A DNA stretch of 64,000 bases from Jeotgalibacillus terrae. Lineage in GTDB: Bacteria > Bacillota > Bacilli > Bacillales > Jeotgalibacillaceae. Of the stretch, positions 7,598 through 16,888 are shown in pieces; positions within the stretch are counted from its first letter, which is position 1; each line of letters begins with the position of its first letter. Location: NCBI RefSeq assembly GCF_016908195.1, contig NZ_JAFBDK010000013.1, positions 32,765 to 96,764 on the forward strand, read 5' to 3'. The notes under the pieces are model-generated. The model made no database searches. It saw only the letters and a list, made by a program, of their open reading frames with translations, and was not told the DNA's origin. Made by a program: the position numbers and the translations under genes.

Positions 7598-8272
7598 CTA
7601 TGACTTTTTAAAGGAGACATACTTTGAGTTTGCTGAACAGTAAAGCCCACCGCCAAGTACATACCAGGTAATATCAGTTGTTGTGGTGCCATATGCCTTA
7701 AATGCCTGATTTTTATATAACACTTTTTTAATCTTCCCTGATAACGAAGGTGACATTCTGCAATTCAACATGCCCGCTTTTATCGTTACAATACCTGTGA
7801 CAGGTGATCTTTTTGCATTTGATGATGAGTTTGTAGCAGAGGCAGATTTAACAGTCGGCTTTGATCTGATTTTTGTCGGTACAGGGTATTCTTTTAGATT
7901 AATTGTAGTCGTAATACTGTGAACTTTACCTGTCTGATCATAATGTTCATTCGTCTCTTGAAGATCATCAATGTACCAGTAGTTAGTTGTCACTGGCTGA
8001 CTGCCAATAATCAACGAAGATACTTCGCCGGTGTCTCTCATCAACCGCAATTTTTTTAAAATCTCTTCAGGATTTACTCCTAAAATACTTTTTAATACTA
8101 CTCTGAGAGAAAAGGCTTCCTGTCCTGGCCCTAAAAATTCAGGCATAGGCTTCTTTTGGTGAATGTCGTGAACCGCCCATCTGGCACTACCGCTTCTGGA
8201 CACATCATCAAATGTTAGTACTTTCTTTGCCGATACCTCAAAAACTACTGATCCAAAACTTCCGATTTGCAC
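7598..8272 (-). CDS. P2 gpU-like tail protein with C-terminal SH3-like domain
   Basis: Residues 1-125 match the gpU family (I-G-S-F-G-S-V-V-F-E-V-S start; L-G-P-G-Q-E-A-F-S-L-R-V; G-V-N-P-E-E-I-L-K-K-L; E-Y-P). A Ser/Thr/Lys-rich linker (130-155) leads into about 65 residues with the SH3b pattern (L-N-C-R-M-S-P-S-L-S-G-K-I, then T-W-Y-V-L-G-G-G-L-Y-C-S). Classical gpU stops before this domain. The added domain could bind cell-wall material at the tail tip. Confidence 0.8.
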   Translation of the reverse strand: MQIGSFGSVVFEVSAKKVLTFDDVSRSGSARWAVHDIHQKKPMPEFLGPGQEAFSLRVVLKSILGVNPEEILKKLRLMRDTGEVSSLIIGSQPVTTNYWYIDDLQETNEHYDQTGKVHSITTTINLKEYPVPTKIRSKPTVKSASATNSSSNAKRSPVTGIVTIKAGMLNCRMSPSLSGKIKKVLYKNQAFKAYGTTTTDITWYVLGGGLYCSANSKYVSFKKS

Positions 8273-8285
8273 TCATGACACCTCC

Positions 8286-8750
8286 TTAAGTGGGACCAGT
8301 CGTTGTACCTGAACTTCCGCTAAAGTTATGAGTATGATTTTTGAGCGAGATACCATCAGATATTACATCCCCCTGCACTGTTACATTCCCTGTAGCTTTG
8401 ATCTGGACATTACCCTTAATGTCTAATAAGAATGTGTTTGATGTGAAATCATACTCAATGACTGACTCGTCCGGGAATTCAATTCTTCTTTTATTTACTG
8501 TACTTGATACAGATTCATTTAACTCATTAAAATAAGAGCCCAATATGAAACCGGCTCTTGAGGTGTTATCTAAAAACCCACACAACACATTTTCATCTAC
8601 TGAGGGCATCCAGAAGTCTTTTGTGTTCCTTGAGCCCCTATTTACAATCGGCAACTCTCTGGACACAACATCTTTATCTTTAAAATAAACTTTTGCTGTT
8701 CCCCTTTCAGGAAATACTGAACTGACCCGGCCTACCTGAAAAGCATTCAT
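8286..8750 (-). CDS. Phage baseplate assembly protein V (gpV-like, tail spike)
   Basis: The 154-residue protein starts with a G-R-V-S-S-V-F-P-E-R-G-T-A-K-V-Y-F OB-fold strand set (V-x-V-x-F style), then a repetitive beta region (N-V-Q-I-K-A-T-G-N-V-T-V-Q-G-D-V) and ends L-K-N-H-T-H-N-F-S-G-S-S-G-T-T-T-G-P-T, the H-T-H metal-binding apex pattern of gpV/gp5.4 spikes. It abuts the gpD gene. Confidence 0.9.
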   Translation of the reverse strand: MNAFQVGRVSSVFPERGTAKVYFKDKDVVSRELPIVNRGSRNTKDFWMPSVDENVLCGFLDNTSRAGFILGSYFNELNESVSSTVNKRRIEFPDESVIEYDFTSNTFLLDIKGNVQIKATGNVTVQGDVISDGISLKNHTHNFSGSSGTTTGPT

Positions 8751-9773
8751 TTAATAGCCCTCCAATACCTTTCTCAATTCAATCGACGTTTCTGATCCGC
8801 TTCCAGTACTACCACTGACTGAGGTAATAATGTATTTGCCATTAAATGTGCCAAACCCATCCAAGTCGACACATTGACCTGAATATAAGAACATGAATCC
8901 TGCGAACTTGAGGGAGAATGTGCAGCCGTCTTTATTGGCATTCCTCAAACTACTTTTTGCAAGTTTAATCGCTTCAGACTCTGACTTTACTTCTTCATTC
9001 ACGATGAGAACACGACCGGTTTTAGGCGGGTTTTTTGGTGTGAATGTGTATGATATTGTTTTATTCGTTTGTGGTTCCGTGTAATCTACCCGACATGATT
9101 TATAAAGTGATGATAATGAATCATTTCCGCTATACGTCTTTAAGTCTGCATCGTCTATATGAAATCCGGTCACTGTGCTTTCATTCTCCAGTTGCTGCTC
9201 ACTCATGATGATGATTTTTTTAACCGACACCTTTAATACGAGCCCTGCATCTGAAGTCAGTTTATTTAAAAATGCAATATCACTTTGATCATCCTGGTCA
9301 ATACGATCATACTCAGTATCATCTGAAGCAGAAAAATAAAGTGTTAAACCATTATTCCTTGCGATTTCATTGGCAATTTTTTTAAGCGTTGTATTCTCCC
9401 ACGCTTTGTTTTTTCTAGCCTTGATTGATCCGCTCTGAGGCAGTGATGTACCTCTGATGGACACTTTTAATGGGGGTCCGCTCATGGGGGTTTCATCAAT
9501 CTCAAAATCACCCAGTTTTTTTGCAACTTCTTCATTGTTTTGCCAGTCTTTCGATAGCTTCACAGCAACACTTAAGGTATCACCTTTTTTTGGTGCCCAT
9601 TGTTTCGTGAGCCATCTGCGTTCCCGATCTACTAATGATACGGAAATACTGTCTGCTTGACCGGATAGGTTATCCTGAAAGCTGATATTCTCCAAAAAGT
9701 CTTCAACTTCTATGGAAATATCCTGTTTGTTGTATTCCATTTCAACTGATAGGCTGCGTCCTCTCATGACCAT
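8751..9773 (-). CDS. Phage late control gene D protein (gpD-like tail hub)
   Basis: The 340-residue protein has the gpD/gp27-like features: D-N-L-S-G-Q-A-D-S-I-S-V-S-L-V-D near the N-terminus, S-G-S-I-K-A-R-K-N-K-A-W-E-N-T-T-L-K-K-I-A, and G-L-V-L-K-V-S, in P2 order (X, D, V). It overlaps the gpX stop by one base (TAATG). Role: hub connecting tail tube to spike. An alternative ATG lies two codons inside. Confidence 0.88.
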   Translation of the reverse strand: MVMRGRSLSVEMEYNKQDISIEVEDFLENISFQDNLSGQADSISVSLVDRERRWLTKQWAPKKGDTLSVAVKLSKDWQNNEEVAKKLGDFEIDETPMSGPPLKVSIRGTSLPQSGSIKARKNKAWENTTLKKIANEIARNNGLTLYFSASDDTEYDRIDQDDQSDIAFLNKLTSDAGLVLKVSVKKIIIMSEQQLENESTVTGFHIDDADLKTYSGNDSLSSLYKSCRVDYTEPQTNKTISYTFTPKNPPKTGRVLIVNEEVKSESEAIKLAKSSLRNANKDGCTFSLKFAGFMFLYSGQCVDLDGFGTFNGKYIITSVSGSTGSGSETSIELRKVLEGY

Positions 9774-10033
9774 TAAGCATCAACCCCATTTAAGACATTG
9801 ATGTCTTCAGTTAATGACTCATCATCTTCAGGTGTGAGCCATGATGGACCTGTATCATATATTTTTGTTGCATTTAATTCAGGTATTTTCAATTCAATGC
9901 CGGCCGAAAAGATAAGCGTCTCTCTATGCCGATAATTTTCTTTTAAAAGAAGAGGGAACAGATACTCATTCCCCAGCTCCTTTTTGGCAATCAGATCAAA
10001 CGTATCACCTGAAACAGTGGTGTATGTGCGCAT
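9773..10033 (-). CDS. Tail protein X (gpX, LysM-like)
   Basis: An 86-residue protein with T-V-S-G-D-T-F-D-L-I-A-K-K-E-L-G and L-I-F-S-A-G-I-E-L-K-I-P, the LysM-like fold of P2 gpX (Phage_tail_X). It lies between tape measure and gpD as in P2-like tails. Confidence 0.92.
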   Translation of the reverse strand: MRTYTTVSGDTFDLIAKKELGNEYLFPLLLKENYRHRETLIFSAGIELKIPELNATKIYDTGPSWLTPEDDESLTEDINVLNGVDA

Positions 10034-10048
10034 GCTGCTCCCCCTTTT

Positions 10049-13000
10049 TTAATCCTCAAAAGATAAACGTTTCTTATCTTTTTGAAGGTTGTTGTACCAT
10101 TCCATGAATCTCTCAAACGCAACTTGAATTGCTTCTTCTGCAGCAGTCTTAACTTCTGACGCACTACCTCCGCCAGATACATGAATAATCGGTGCAAAAA
10201 CAACCTTTTCATCAGTTGAAGCATATGATTGAACTGATTTCTGAACACCTTGACCATTAGAATCTTCTAACAGGTTATTCAGTCGATTCTTTGTATCCGT
10301 ATTGTTGAAGATATTTGCGCCACCTGGCAGTTTCAATAGTTCAGGACCTCTCTCACCTACAAGCGCCCATTGGCTATAACCAGTGCGTCCACCTTTATAA
10401 TACGGTTTATATCCTCCACCGCTTGCCATTGACCGGATACCCGGATGACCGCCAATGCCTCCATAACGAGAGAGCATATAACGGATTGCAGCTACCGCAT
10501 TATGAAGTGGATTATAAATATCATTCATGCCTTTTAGCTTGTAAGCATTGAAAGTCGGATCAATCGTCTGGAACATCCCTTTTGAAGGAATACCCCGCTG
10601 CGCGTTAATGTCCCACAGGTTGATTGCTCTTGGATTAAAACCTGATTCATGATGCGCAATCTTCATCATTGCAGGTAACCATGACTGAGCCTGTCCAGTG
10701 ATACTTAACGCTTGCATGATCGCGCTTCTGGCCATATTAGAACCGGATCCGGAAAAGTCAGATGATGAGCCCATAATTCCTTCTAGTTTACTTTTCAGGA
10801 ATGTTAAGGACTTATCTTTCAGCATACTAAGTGAACCCTTTGCAATATCACCCATAATGCCGGACATATTCGGAACACTTACCCCGAACTGCTCGAGCAT
10901 TTTATTGAGCAATTTTGAAGGCTCAGAGATATAACTGAAAATATCAAATGCTTTATCCTTCACCCAGCCGACACCGGTAGAAATCGCATTCGAGATTGTA
11001 CCATTTGCGTATGCCGGAATGTTCATTTGGCTCATGATTTTAGCCGTTTCACTTGCTGAGATAACCTGTGTGCCGCGAGGAAGATTCATAAGTGTATCAG
11101 TAGCTGGACTAAGACCGATATTGCCATCAGGTGTACGGAATAACTCAGATCCAGCATTCGAACCTCGGCCATCACCAAGGACTGCTAATCCGCCCGGATG
11201 ACCCGCAGTGCCATTTGCATAGTACTGGACTGCTCCACCACCTGCAGCAGCACCTCCTGAACCTCCGATCTGAGGAACGCTCCACTTACTAATACGGGTA
11301 TCGACACCGATTTTACTCAGCACCCAGTTAAGTCCACTGATCAAGCTATTTACCATATTTCCAACATTATTCAAAAGGCGTTGTCCCATTGAAATGACAC
11401 CGGCTATGGCTTTACCTGCCATCGAAGCAATACCCTGACCTATTTTACCCGGTAGAGATTTTGCCCCGCCAACTATGTCATCGAATATGCCACGCACGGC
11501 TTTCCACATTGAACGCGCAATATTGACTGCTCCATCCTTCGCAGAAGTAAATGCATTTCGGATTTTTGTTCCCATGTTTACAACGAGCTGCCACGCATCA
11601 TCAGAGCCATTCTTAAAGAACCCGCTCACATTCGTCCACATTGTCTTTATTGGACCAAGAGCATTTGTAGCAAGAGCCTTGATACCACCTAAAATTCTGC
11701 CCAGGAATAACAGATTCAAATAATTCCAAACAGCCTGGATTGCGCCGAAGAAAATGTCCTTAATACCCTGCCACATTTTTGAGAAATCGCCGGTAAAAAT
11801 ACCGGAAAATAGCTTCACTAATCCAGTAATGACCTTAAAAGCGCCCTGTATGACACCCTTCACATTCGACCAAACCATATTAATGATTGAAATTATGACC
11901 GGAGCTAAAAAACCTATTACTTTATTTATGATCGAAAATACGTTTTGTACAGCAGTAATAATTTGGGCACCTTCTTTATCCCAAAAAACAAGTATTTGAC
12001 CGACAATATCCATCACAAAATTGATAATTTTGATTAAAAACGGCTGTACGATCGTAAAAACAGTCTGGAAAACTGAAAAAAGACCACCGGCAACCGCGCC
12101 AATCGTCTTAAAAATTGAAGTAACCGCATTTACTATTTCAGGTCCGTTACTCTGCCAAAACTTATATATGGTACTAAACGCTTCTACAGCTGTATCACCG
12201 ATATTCTTAACTAATGGTACAACAGTATCAGAAATCGATTTAAAAACAGGTGTCAGGTTTTCTTTCATTCCAGACATTATACTTTTAAATTGTCCGATGT
12301 TATCAGAAGCTCCAGCCTTCCAGGTTTTTATTGATTCTCTAAAAGCATTAAAATGCTCAATACCCGCAGACATATTTGTTTCAATACTTTCTTTAATTGA
12401 TGGCATGATTTTTTGAGTAAAACTTAATAAATCATCCAATACCGGCAAGGCTTGTTCTCCAATAGGAATAATGATTTTAGTCTCGATTTCTCTCTTTATT
12501 CCTTGTAGCTTCATCATGGAAGTATCGAATTTAATACTTTCAATATCTTTCATGGTGTCCTTGGTCATATCAAACTCACTTCGAACAGTTCCCATTGCTT
12601 TAATTACATCTGACTCTAAATCTTCAGCCATTGTTCCGAATAAGCCTACTGAAGCTGTATTTCTTGCTACAGGGTCATCTAATTCAGCTATAGCATTTAC
12701 AACAGATTTGAAAGCCTGTTGCGCGGCAGGACCTCCCGCTGCAAACGTCTTAGTCATTTCAGCAGCATTCATGTTCAGTAATGCATATGCTTCTGCACTC
12801 GCTGTCGATCCATCTTTTGAACGAATATTAAATTCTTTAATTGCGTCTCCAACTACACTTAAATTAAATGCCCCTTCTGAAAGTCCGGCATTGAATATAT
12901 CAAACATCTCATTAGCACTAAAATCTAATGTTTTAAAATGGACTGCAAATTCGTTTGTCATATCCAAAAGTTCACCGGTTTTATTAAGACCGTTTTGAGC

Positions 13001-13564
13001 ACCTTGAGAAAGTAGATTATAGGATTGAGTATTTGTAATACCAAAATTCTTCATAAGTGTATCAGCAGTTTTGATGGACTCTGCTACATCTTCCTCAAAT
13101 ACATCTCTATAAGTAAGAGCGTTGGCAGTTGCATTTTCTAATTGCCTACCTGCTAAATCAGTAACTTGTTTGGTTGTAGATATAGCTTTATTCAAATCAT
13201 TCCAATCTTCACCATAGTTATTATTGTAAAGATTTTCACTGATCTTCTTTATTTCTTTCATTTCTTCTGCGCTTGATCCAGTTGATGCCTGCAGTTGTCT
13301 CATAGATTCATCAAATTCATTTGCATTTGCGACAGCTACACCTAAACCGGCAGCCATTGTACCGATTGCCGCTGTAGCTCCAACTGCTGCACCTGCAAGT
13401 AATTTGACTGATCCACTGGCCACAGAAGAGGCGGTCCCAAACGATGAAACGTCACCGTCCATTCCCTTCATGCTTTTAGATGCTGCATCAAATGCTTTAC
13501 GCATACTGGAATCAATCATACCGCCCAATTTAAAAGCAATTTCAAAAACCTGTGGCGAGCTCAT
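10049..13564 (-). CDS. Tail tape measure protein with C-terminal lytic transglycosylase domain
   Basis: The 1171-residue protein has an N-terminal region typical of TP901-type tape measures (helical, K-L-L-A-G-A-A-V-G-A-T-A-A-I-G near residue 55; G-S-S-A-E-E-M-K). A long central run of hydrophobic helices (about 450-650) follows. Near residue 970 an SLT domain contains H-H-E-S-G-F-N-P (catalytic Glu) and K-G-M-F-Q-T-I. The start overlaps the end of the frameshifted E' frame (ATGA). The protein sets tail length and presumably opens peptidoglycan during genome entry. Confidence 0.95.
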   Translation of the reverse strand: MSSPQVFEIAFKLGGMIDSSMRKAFDAASKSMKGMDGDVSSFGTASSVASGSVKLLAGAAVGATAAIGTMAAGLGVAVANANEFDESMRQLQASTGSSAEEMKEIKKISENLYNNNYGEDWNDLNKAISTTKQVTDLAGRQLENATANALTYRDVFEEDVAESIKTADTLMKNFGITNTQSYNLLSQGAQNGLNKTGELLDMTNEFAVHFKTLDFSANEMFDIFNAGLSEGAFNLSVVGDAIKEFNIRSKDGSTASAEAYALLNMNAAEMTKTFAAGGPAAQQAFKSVVNAIAELDDPVARNTASVGLFGTMAEDLESDVIKAMGTVRSEFDMTKDTMKDIESIKFDTSMMKLQGIKREIETKIIIPIGEQALPVLDDLLSFTQKIMPSIKESIETNMSAGIEHFNAFRESIKTWKAGASDNIGQFKSIMSGMKENLTPVFKSISDTVVPLVKNIGDTAVEAFSTIYKFWQSNGPEIVNAVTSIFKTIGAVAGGLFSVFQTVFTIVQPFLIKIINFVMDIVGQILVFWDKEGAQIITAVQNVFSIINKVIGFLAPVIISIINMVWSNVKGVIQGAFKVITGLVKLFSGIFTGDFSKMWQGIKDIFFGAIQAVWNYLNLLFLGRILGGIKALATNALGPIKTMWTNVSGFFKNGSDDAWQLVVNMGTKIRNAFTSAKDGAVNIARSMWKAVRGIFDDIVGGAKSLPGKIGQGIASMAGKAIAGVISMGQRLLNNVGNMVNSLISGLNWVLSKIGVDTRISKWSVPQIGGSGGAAAGGGAVQYYANGTAGHPGGLAVLGDGRGSNAGSELFRTPDGNIGLSPATDTLMNLPRGTQVISASETAKIMSQMNIPAYANGTISNAISTGVGWVKDKAFDIFSYISEPSKLLNKMLEQFGVSVPNMSGIMGDIAKGSLSMLKDKSLTFLKSKLEGIMGSSSDFSGSGSNMARSAIMQALSITGQAQSWLPAMMKIAHHESGFNPRAINLWDINAQRGIPSKGMFQTIDPTFNAYKLKGMNDIYNPLHNAVAAIRYMLSRYGGIGGHPGIRSMASGGGYKPYYKGGRTGYSQWALVGERGPELLKLPGGANIFNNTDTKNRLNNLLEDSNGQGVQKSVQSYASTDEKVVFAPIIHVSGGGSASEVKTAAEEAIQVAFERFMEWYNNLQKDKKRLSFED

Positions 13565-14060
13565 GTTTGTTTATTCACCTCTTTCACATCTTCTGCAAGA
13601 TCATTAAGATCTCTCAATCTCTTTTTCATAAAGTCTTCATAGCTTGTCGCTTTCAGGACATTAGAAAGGCGGATGCATATTTTTCGTATGCCCCGCCCGG
13701 TTAGTACTATTACAGCCATTCTTTCAGTCACCTGAATGATGCCTAGTTGTTCAAAAAAACCATCACCATAGTACGGATTTTTAATGCTTCTTTCGCCGGC
13801 AGCCCCTTAAAAAATTCAAAAGGCAGATCTGTTACTTCAGCAGCAATTAAAAGTGTGTAAGGCAGTGTGACCTGAGGCATTGGAGAAATCGAACCAAGTT
13901 CATTGAACTTTTGTTCTGTATTCAACAAGTCATCCCCTGTTAGATTATTAACACCCGAGAGATCAACTTCAACGTATTCTTTTCCCTCATATTGATAAGG
14001 TTTGGCGAATACCACCACTTCTTTTTTATCTTGTTTTACTGATTCTGTCGCTTTAGCCAT
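13561..14060 (-). CDS. Tail assembly chaperone E+E' fusion made by -1 ribosomal frameshift
   Basis: At 13752-13758 the minus strand reads T-TTT-TTG in the zero frame (codons GTT TTT TTG), the same slippery heptamer I recall for P2 E/E'. Shifting back one base opens 63 further codons (E-Q-L-G-I-I-Q-V-T-E-R-M at the start, ending E-V-N-K-Q-T) that stop at 13561 inside ATGA of the tape measure start. The fused protein would be 166 residues. No separate gene occupies 13565-13742, which fits this reading. Family knowledge: the G/GT-type ratio of short and long chaperones governs tail assembly. Confidence 0.85.
13743..14060 (-). CDS. Tail assembly chaperone, P2 gpE-like (unshifted product)
   Basis: The 105-residue protein (K-P-Y-Q-Y-E-G-K-E-Y-V-E-V-D-L-S-G start of the domain; T-L-P-Y-T-L-L-I-A-A-E-V-T-D-L-P; ending M-V-M-V-F-L-N-N) fits the gpE / Phage_TAC_7 family by sequence and by its place between tube protein and tape measure. 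It ends two codons after a T-rich slippery run, which allows production of the longer E+E' protein. Confidence 0.85.
   Translation of the reverse strand: MAKATESVKQDKKEVVVFAKPYQYEGKEYVEVDLSGVNNLTGDDLLNTEQKFNELGSISPMPQVTLPYTLLIAAEVTDLPFEFFKGLPAKEALKIRTMVMVFLNN
13752..13758 (-). promoter_or_regulatory. -1 frameshift slippery site
   Basis: The heptamer TTTTTTG sits in a run of seven T, with P- and A-site codons TTT and TTG that can both re-pair in the -1 frame. The zero-frame stop TAG follows two codons later. Confidence 0.85.
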
Positions 14061-14081
14061 GTATCGTTTCCTCCCTGTTTA

Positions 14082-14597
14082 TCAGATCATTTTTGTTAAA
14101 TCTTTGAGCATGTCTTCACCATCTAAGATGAATACGTAATTAAGCTTGTCCAACTCCAGAAGCACTGTATTGTTTTCCTCAATCTTGATATATAGTACTT
14201 CCATTACGTTTGTAGTCTCTGTTGCTGCACCAGGACTAAGCTTACCGAGAGTAAGAGACTTCGGCTGCCCCTTGAGGGTGATCTTAAGTGGTCTATGCAT
14301 GATCCTTCCTGCAGTAGAGTCATAGCTTTGTTGTGCCGCTCTCAAAACAATAGGTCTCCCAGTGCTTTTCATTAAGCTGAAGTTCTTCTGAGAAAGTGAT
14401 TTAAATGGCAGTTCAATTGTAAGGCTGCCAAAGTGGCCAGGGTTTGTACTCTCATACTCACCCATGATGCCAGCTCCACTCACTGTTTCACTCATCGCTT
14501 CAAGGTTAGGGAGAGTAATCTCTCCGGTAATCCCGATTAGTTCATCTGTATCGTCATAAGCTTTAAAGTTCCATACCTTTTCTGGAATTTTCGGCAT
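14082..14597 (-). CDS. Major tail tube protein (P2 FII-like)
   Basis: The 171-residue protein starts M-P-K-I-P-E-K-V-W-N-F-K-A-Y, a pattern of P2 FII proteins, and contains G-E-I-T-L-P-N-L-E-A-M-S-E-T-V-S-G-A-G-I-M-G-E and a beta-rich rest. The ATG at 14597 has GGAGGTG upstream; the frame is open to 14639 inside the sheath gene but that extension is not needed. It lies directly after the sheath gene, as in P2. Confidence 0.92.
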   Translation of the reverse strand: MPKIPEKVWNFKAYDDTDELIGITGEITLPNLEAMSETVSGAGIMGEYESTNPGHFGSLTIELPFKSLSQKNFSLMKSTGRPIVLRAAQQSYDSTAGRIMHRPLKITLKGQPKSLTLGKLSPGAATETTNVMEVLYIKIEENNTVLLELDKLNYVFILDGEDMLKDLTKMI

Positions 14598-14598
14598 A

Positions 14599-16056
14599 TT
14601 AAGCACCTCCAAGTGCAGTTGCTGTAATTGTTGGATCAAATTCTAAGATATTTGTAATTTGCTCAGCCGGTGAATAAGCACCGATTCGCTGAATGAAGAC
14701 GATTTTTCCATTCAGGATGTTTTCAATCGGGTTCATACTTTCACGGAACTCAATCACTGCTCCTGAAATTTTACCTTCAGCAGCAAACCCGTTTGCACGG
14801 ATGTTTTCTGCAGATACAACACTTTCAATCAATTTAGTATCAGCCGGGTTATCAACTTTATTGAAGTAAGCGAGAATAAACGTGTTACCCCACCACTGGA
14901 ACACTCGACGGACCGCGATAAAGCGATCTTGTGGAAGTGTCGATTCAGGGAATGCAGCCGTGTTATTACCCCATGTTCTCCATCCGTTGAAGTTAATCGC
15001 TGTGACAATACCTGCTCCATTCAGCACATTTGCTTCCGGCTGATCCAGGTACATTTCTGTTCCACTCTTCAGTACCGTTGCATCGATGTTGAATGGCTTG
15101 TTCGATGGTGAAACATTCGGCACATCATCGTTTTCAGCATCAGTTTGAGCGATTCTTGCAGCTAAAACAGCACTGAAATAAAGGACTTGTCCGTTTTTCT
15201 TAACCATTGGCCAAGCAACAATGCTTTCTTTATTGTCATAGCCGTTATCTACTTTCCATGCTGCTACATCTTCATACTTTGTAACTGCAGTTGTATCGAC
15301 ATCCAGAACGTTCATTGCTGAAAAGTTACCATTGATCTTTTGAGATTTTGCGGCTAACACTGCTGCTACATCAGGTTTATGACTGAAGCCTGGTGCAAGT
15401 AATTGAGCGCCAAGGATGTTGTATTGAGGGTATACAGATGTCATTAACTCAATACCGGTTCTTACACCAGTTGCCGCGTCATACCCGCCGATGACATCCA
15501 CTTCAGTGACTGCAGAAGGATCCAATGCAGAGTATGAAACCGTCACTTCAGTTTGACCATCTAATTGACCGCCAGAGATTACACCAATGACCGGCTCACC
15601 TGCAGTATTGAAAGATAATGTATAATCAACATCTCTCTCGTAAGTAGTGAGACCATCAGCGTTCTCAGCTACTACTGAGGAAAGCAGTACTTTTTTGTTT
15701 GCAATTTTGGCCGTCCCTTTTGAAATGGAAACAACTTCATCAGTCACATCAGTTTTATGCACTGCAGGATCCAGTACGTTGATTACGACAATAGGTGCAA
15801 CATTATATAGCTCAAGACTTGCAAACAGAGAATGATTGACTGTGAAATCAAAATCTCTGTTATCACGGCTATATCCAAGCTTTGTTTTTGCGTCTGCCTC
15901 ACTATTAATCACGATTGGTTTGTTTACTGCTGCCGCTGGATCATCAAGTAGATTTACCTGAGCTGTACCAAATACGACCTGAACGGCAGATAGCGATCTA
16001 ATCGGTTCGGGACCGGTACGCTGTTCGACAATATCAATACCGTGTTTGTACATCAT
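14599..16056 (-). CDS. Contractile tail sheath protein (P2 FI-like)
   Basis: The 485-residue protein begins Y-K-H-G-I-D-I-V-E-Q-R-T-G-P-E-P-I, the conserved N-terminal strand of sheath subunits, and has a late W-G-N-N-T-A-A-F-P-E-S and F-I-A-V-R-R-V-F-Q-W-W region characteristic of the FI/XkdK family. Position before the tube protein agrees. It is the sheath that contracts during injection, and marks this phage as a myovirus. Confidence 0.95.
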   Translation of the reverse strand: MMYKHGIDIVEQRTGPEPIRSLSAVQVVFGTAQVNLLDDPAAAVNKPIVINSEADAKTKLGYSRDNRDFDFTVNHSLFASLELYNVAPIVVINVLDPAVHKTDVTDEVVSISKGTAKIANKKVLLSSVVAENADGLTTYERDVDYTLSFNTAGEPVIGVISGGQLDGQTEVTVSYSALDPSAVTEVDVIGGYDAATGVRTGIELMTSVYPQYNILGAQLLAPGFSHKPDVAAVLAAKSQKINGNFSAMNVLDVDTTAVTKYEDVAAWKVDNGYDNKESIVAWPMVKKNGQVLYFSAVLAARIAQTDAENDDVPNVSPSNKPFNIDATVLKSGTEMYLDQPEANVLNGAGIVTAINFNGWRTWGNNTAAFPESTLPQDRFIAVRRVFQWWGNTFILAYFNKVDNPADTKLIESVVSAENIRANGFAAEGKISGAVIEFRESMNPIENILNGKIVFIQRIGAYSPAEQITNILEFDPTITATALGGA

Positions 16057-16424
16057 TCATCACCTCGTCCATATTTAATGACTTTCTGAGTCAATACATA
16101 TTCTGCAGACCCTTCTTGTTCAAGATTTTTTCGTGCTGCTGCAAGTTTGCTCACAGGCACCATCAGTGATTTAATTGCAGTACATTTTTCAAAATGCACT
16201 TTCACTGATTCAGGAAAACCGTTTTTAAAAACGGAAAACTGAGTCAGCGCTTCACCTGGAAGTGATGGACCAACGTAAACTACTGTTTGCTCCGTCTGTT
16301 CAGGTGCAGCAGTTTTAGTTGCCACCGGTTGTGACTTAACACTTTTAGTTTTTGACTCAATCTTTTTAACCGGTGTCTCATCTTTCACTTTCTGCTCCTC
16401 GATCTTTGATTTTTCTTCACTCAT
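16053..16424 (-). CDS. Phage protein of unknown function with Lys/Glu-rich N-terminus
   Basis: Residues 1-45 are low-complexity and charged (S-E-E-K-S-K-I-E-E-Q-K), probably disordered. Residues 48-123 form a compact part (V-V-Y-V-G-P-S-L-P-G-E-A-L, F-P-E-S-V-K). It overlaps its neighbours by four bases on each side, so it belongs to the connector/tail operon. I do not recognise the family. Confidence 0.7.
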   Translation of the reverse strand: MSEEKSKIEEQKVKDETPVKKIESKTKSVKSQPVATKTAAPEQTEQTVVYVGPSLPGEALTQFSVFKNGFPESVKVHFEKCTAIKSLMVPVSKLAAARKNLEQEGSAEYVLTQKVIKYGRGDE

Positions 16425-16888
16425 ATCATCGCCTCCAGATCTACCCTGTTGAGTTCAGGGGTTTCAAATGACGCTTCTACAGCGCCGAAATAATAAGAAC
16501 CAGTGTCTTCCTCGTGGAGTACCCATTTCAGAGGTCCACTTAAAGTAAACTGACCTTTAACAATGGGTTGTTTTTCAAGATTTTCAATGATTCGATTAAT
16601 AATATTTGCTGTATCGCGATAGCCTTGGTTGTAAACATCTGAGTCCACAGTGCCAATAACAAAACCCACTGAAGTGATATATGGCTCTTTCTCTTTTTTC
16701 TTTTCAGCTTCCAGCAATTTCACGATGACAAAAGGGAAAAACTCTTCTTCTTCGGATTGCTTTTTCGGAAGATTTTGTTCATAGACATTCAATGGCACTC
16801 TATTACCTGCCAGATCATTAAAAAAAACGTCCTGAAATGTGTTTTCAAGACGTCTTTTAAGCTCTGATTGAAGTTCAAGTTGTATCAT
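16421..16888 (-). CDS. Phage tail terminator-like protein, unknown family
   Basis: The 155-residue protein (start I-Q-L-E-L-Q-S-E-L-K-R-R-L-E; middle F-F-P-F-V-I-V-K-L-L-E-A) sits between the GPZ-like gene and the sheath region, the place of tail terminators in contractile-tail phages. Alternating strands would suit that fold, but this is inference from position. Overlaps neighbours by four bases at each end. Confidence 0.6.
   Translation of the reverse strand: MIQLELQSELKRRLENTFQDVFFNDLAGNRVPLNVYEQNLPKKQSEEEEFFPFVIVKLLEAEKKKEKEPYITSVGFVIGTVDSDVYNQGYRDTANIINRIIENLEKQPIVKGQFTLSGPLKWVLHEEDTGSYYFGAVEASFETPELNRVDLEAMI

Noticed and set aside
12471..12998. Long plus-strand frame opposite the tape measure gene
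   Set aside because: No ribosome site, and the minus-strand tape measure explains the open frame.
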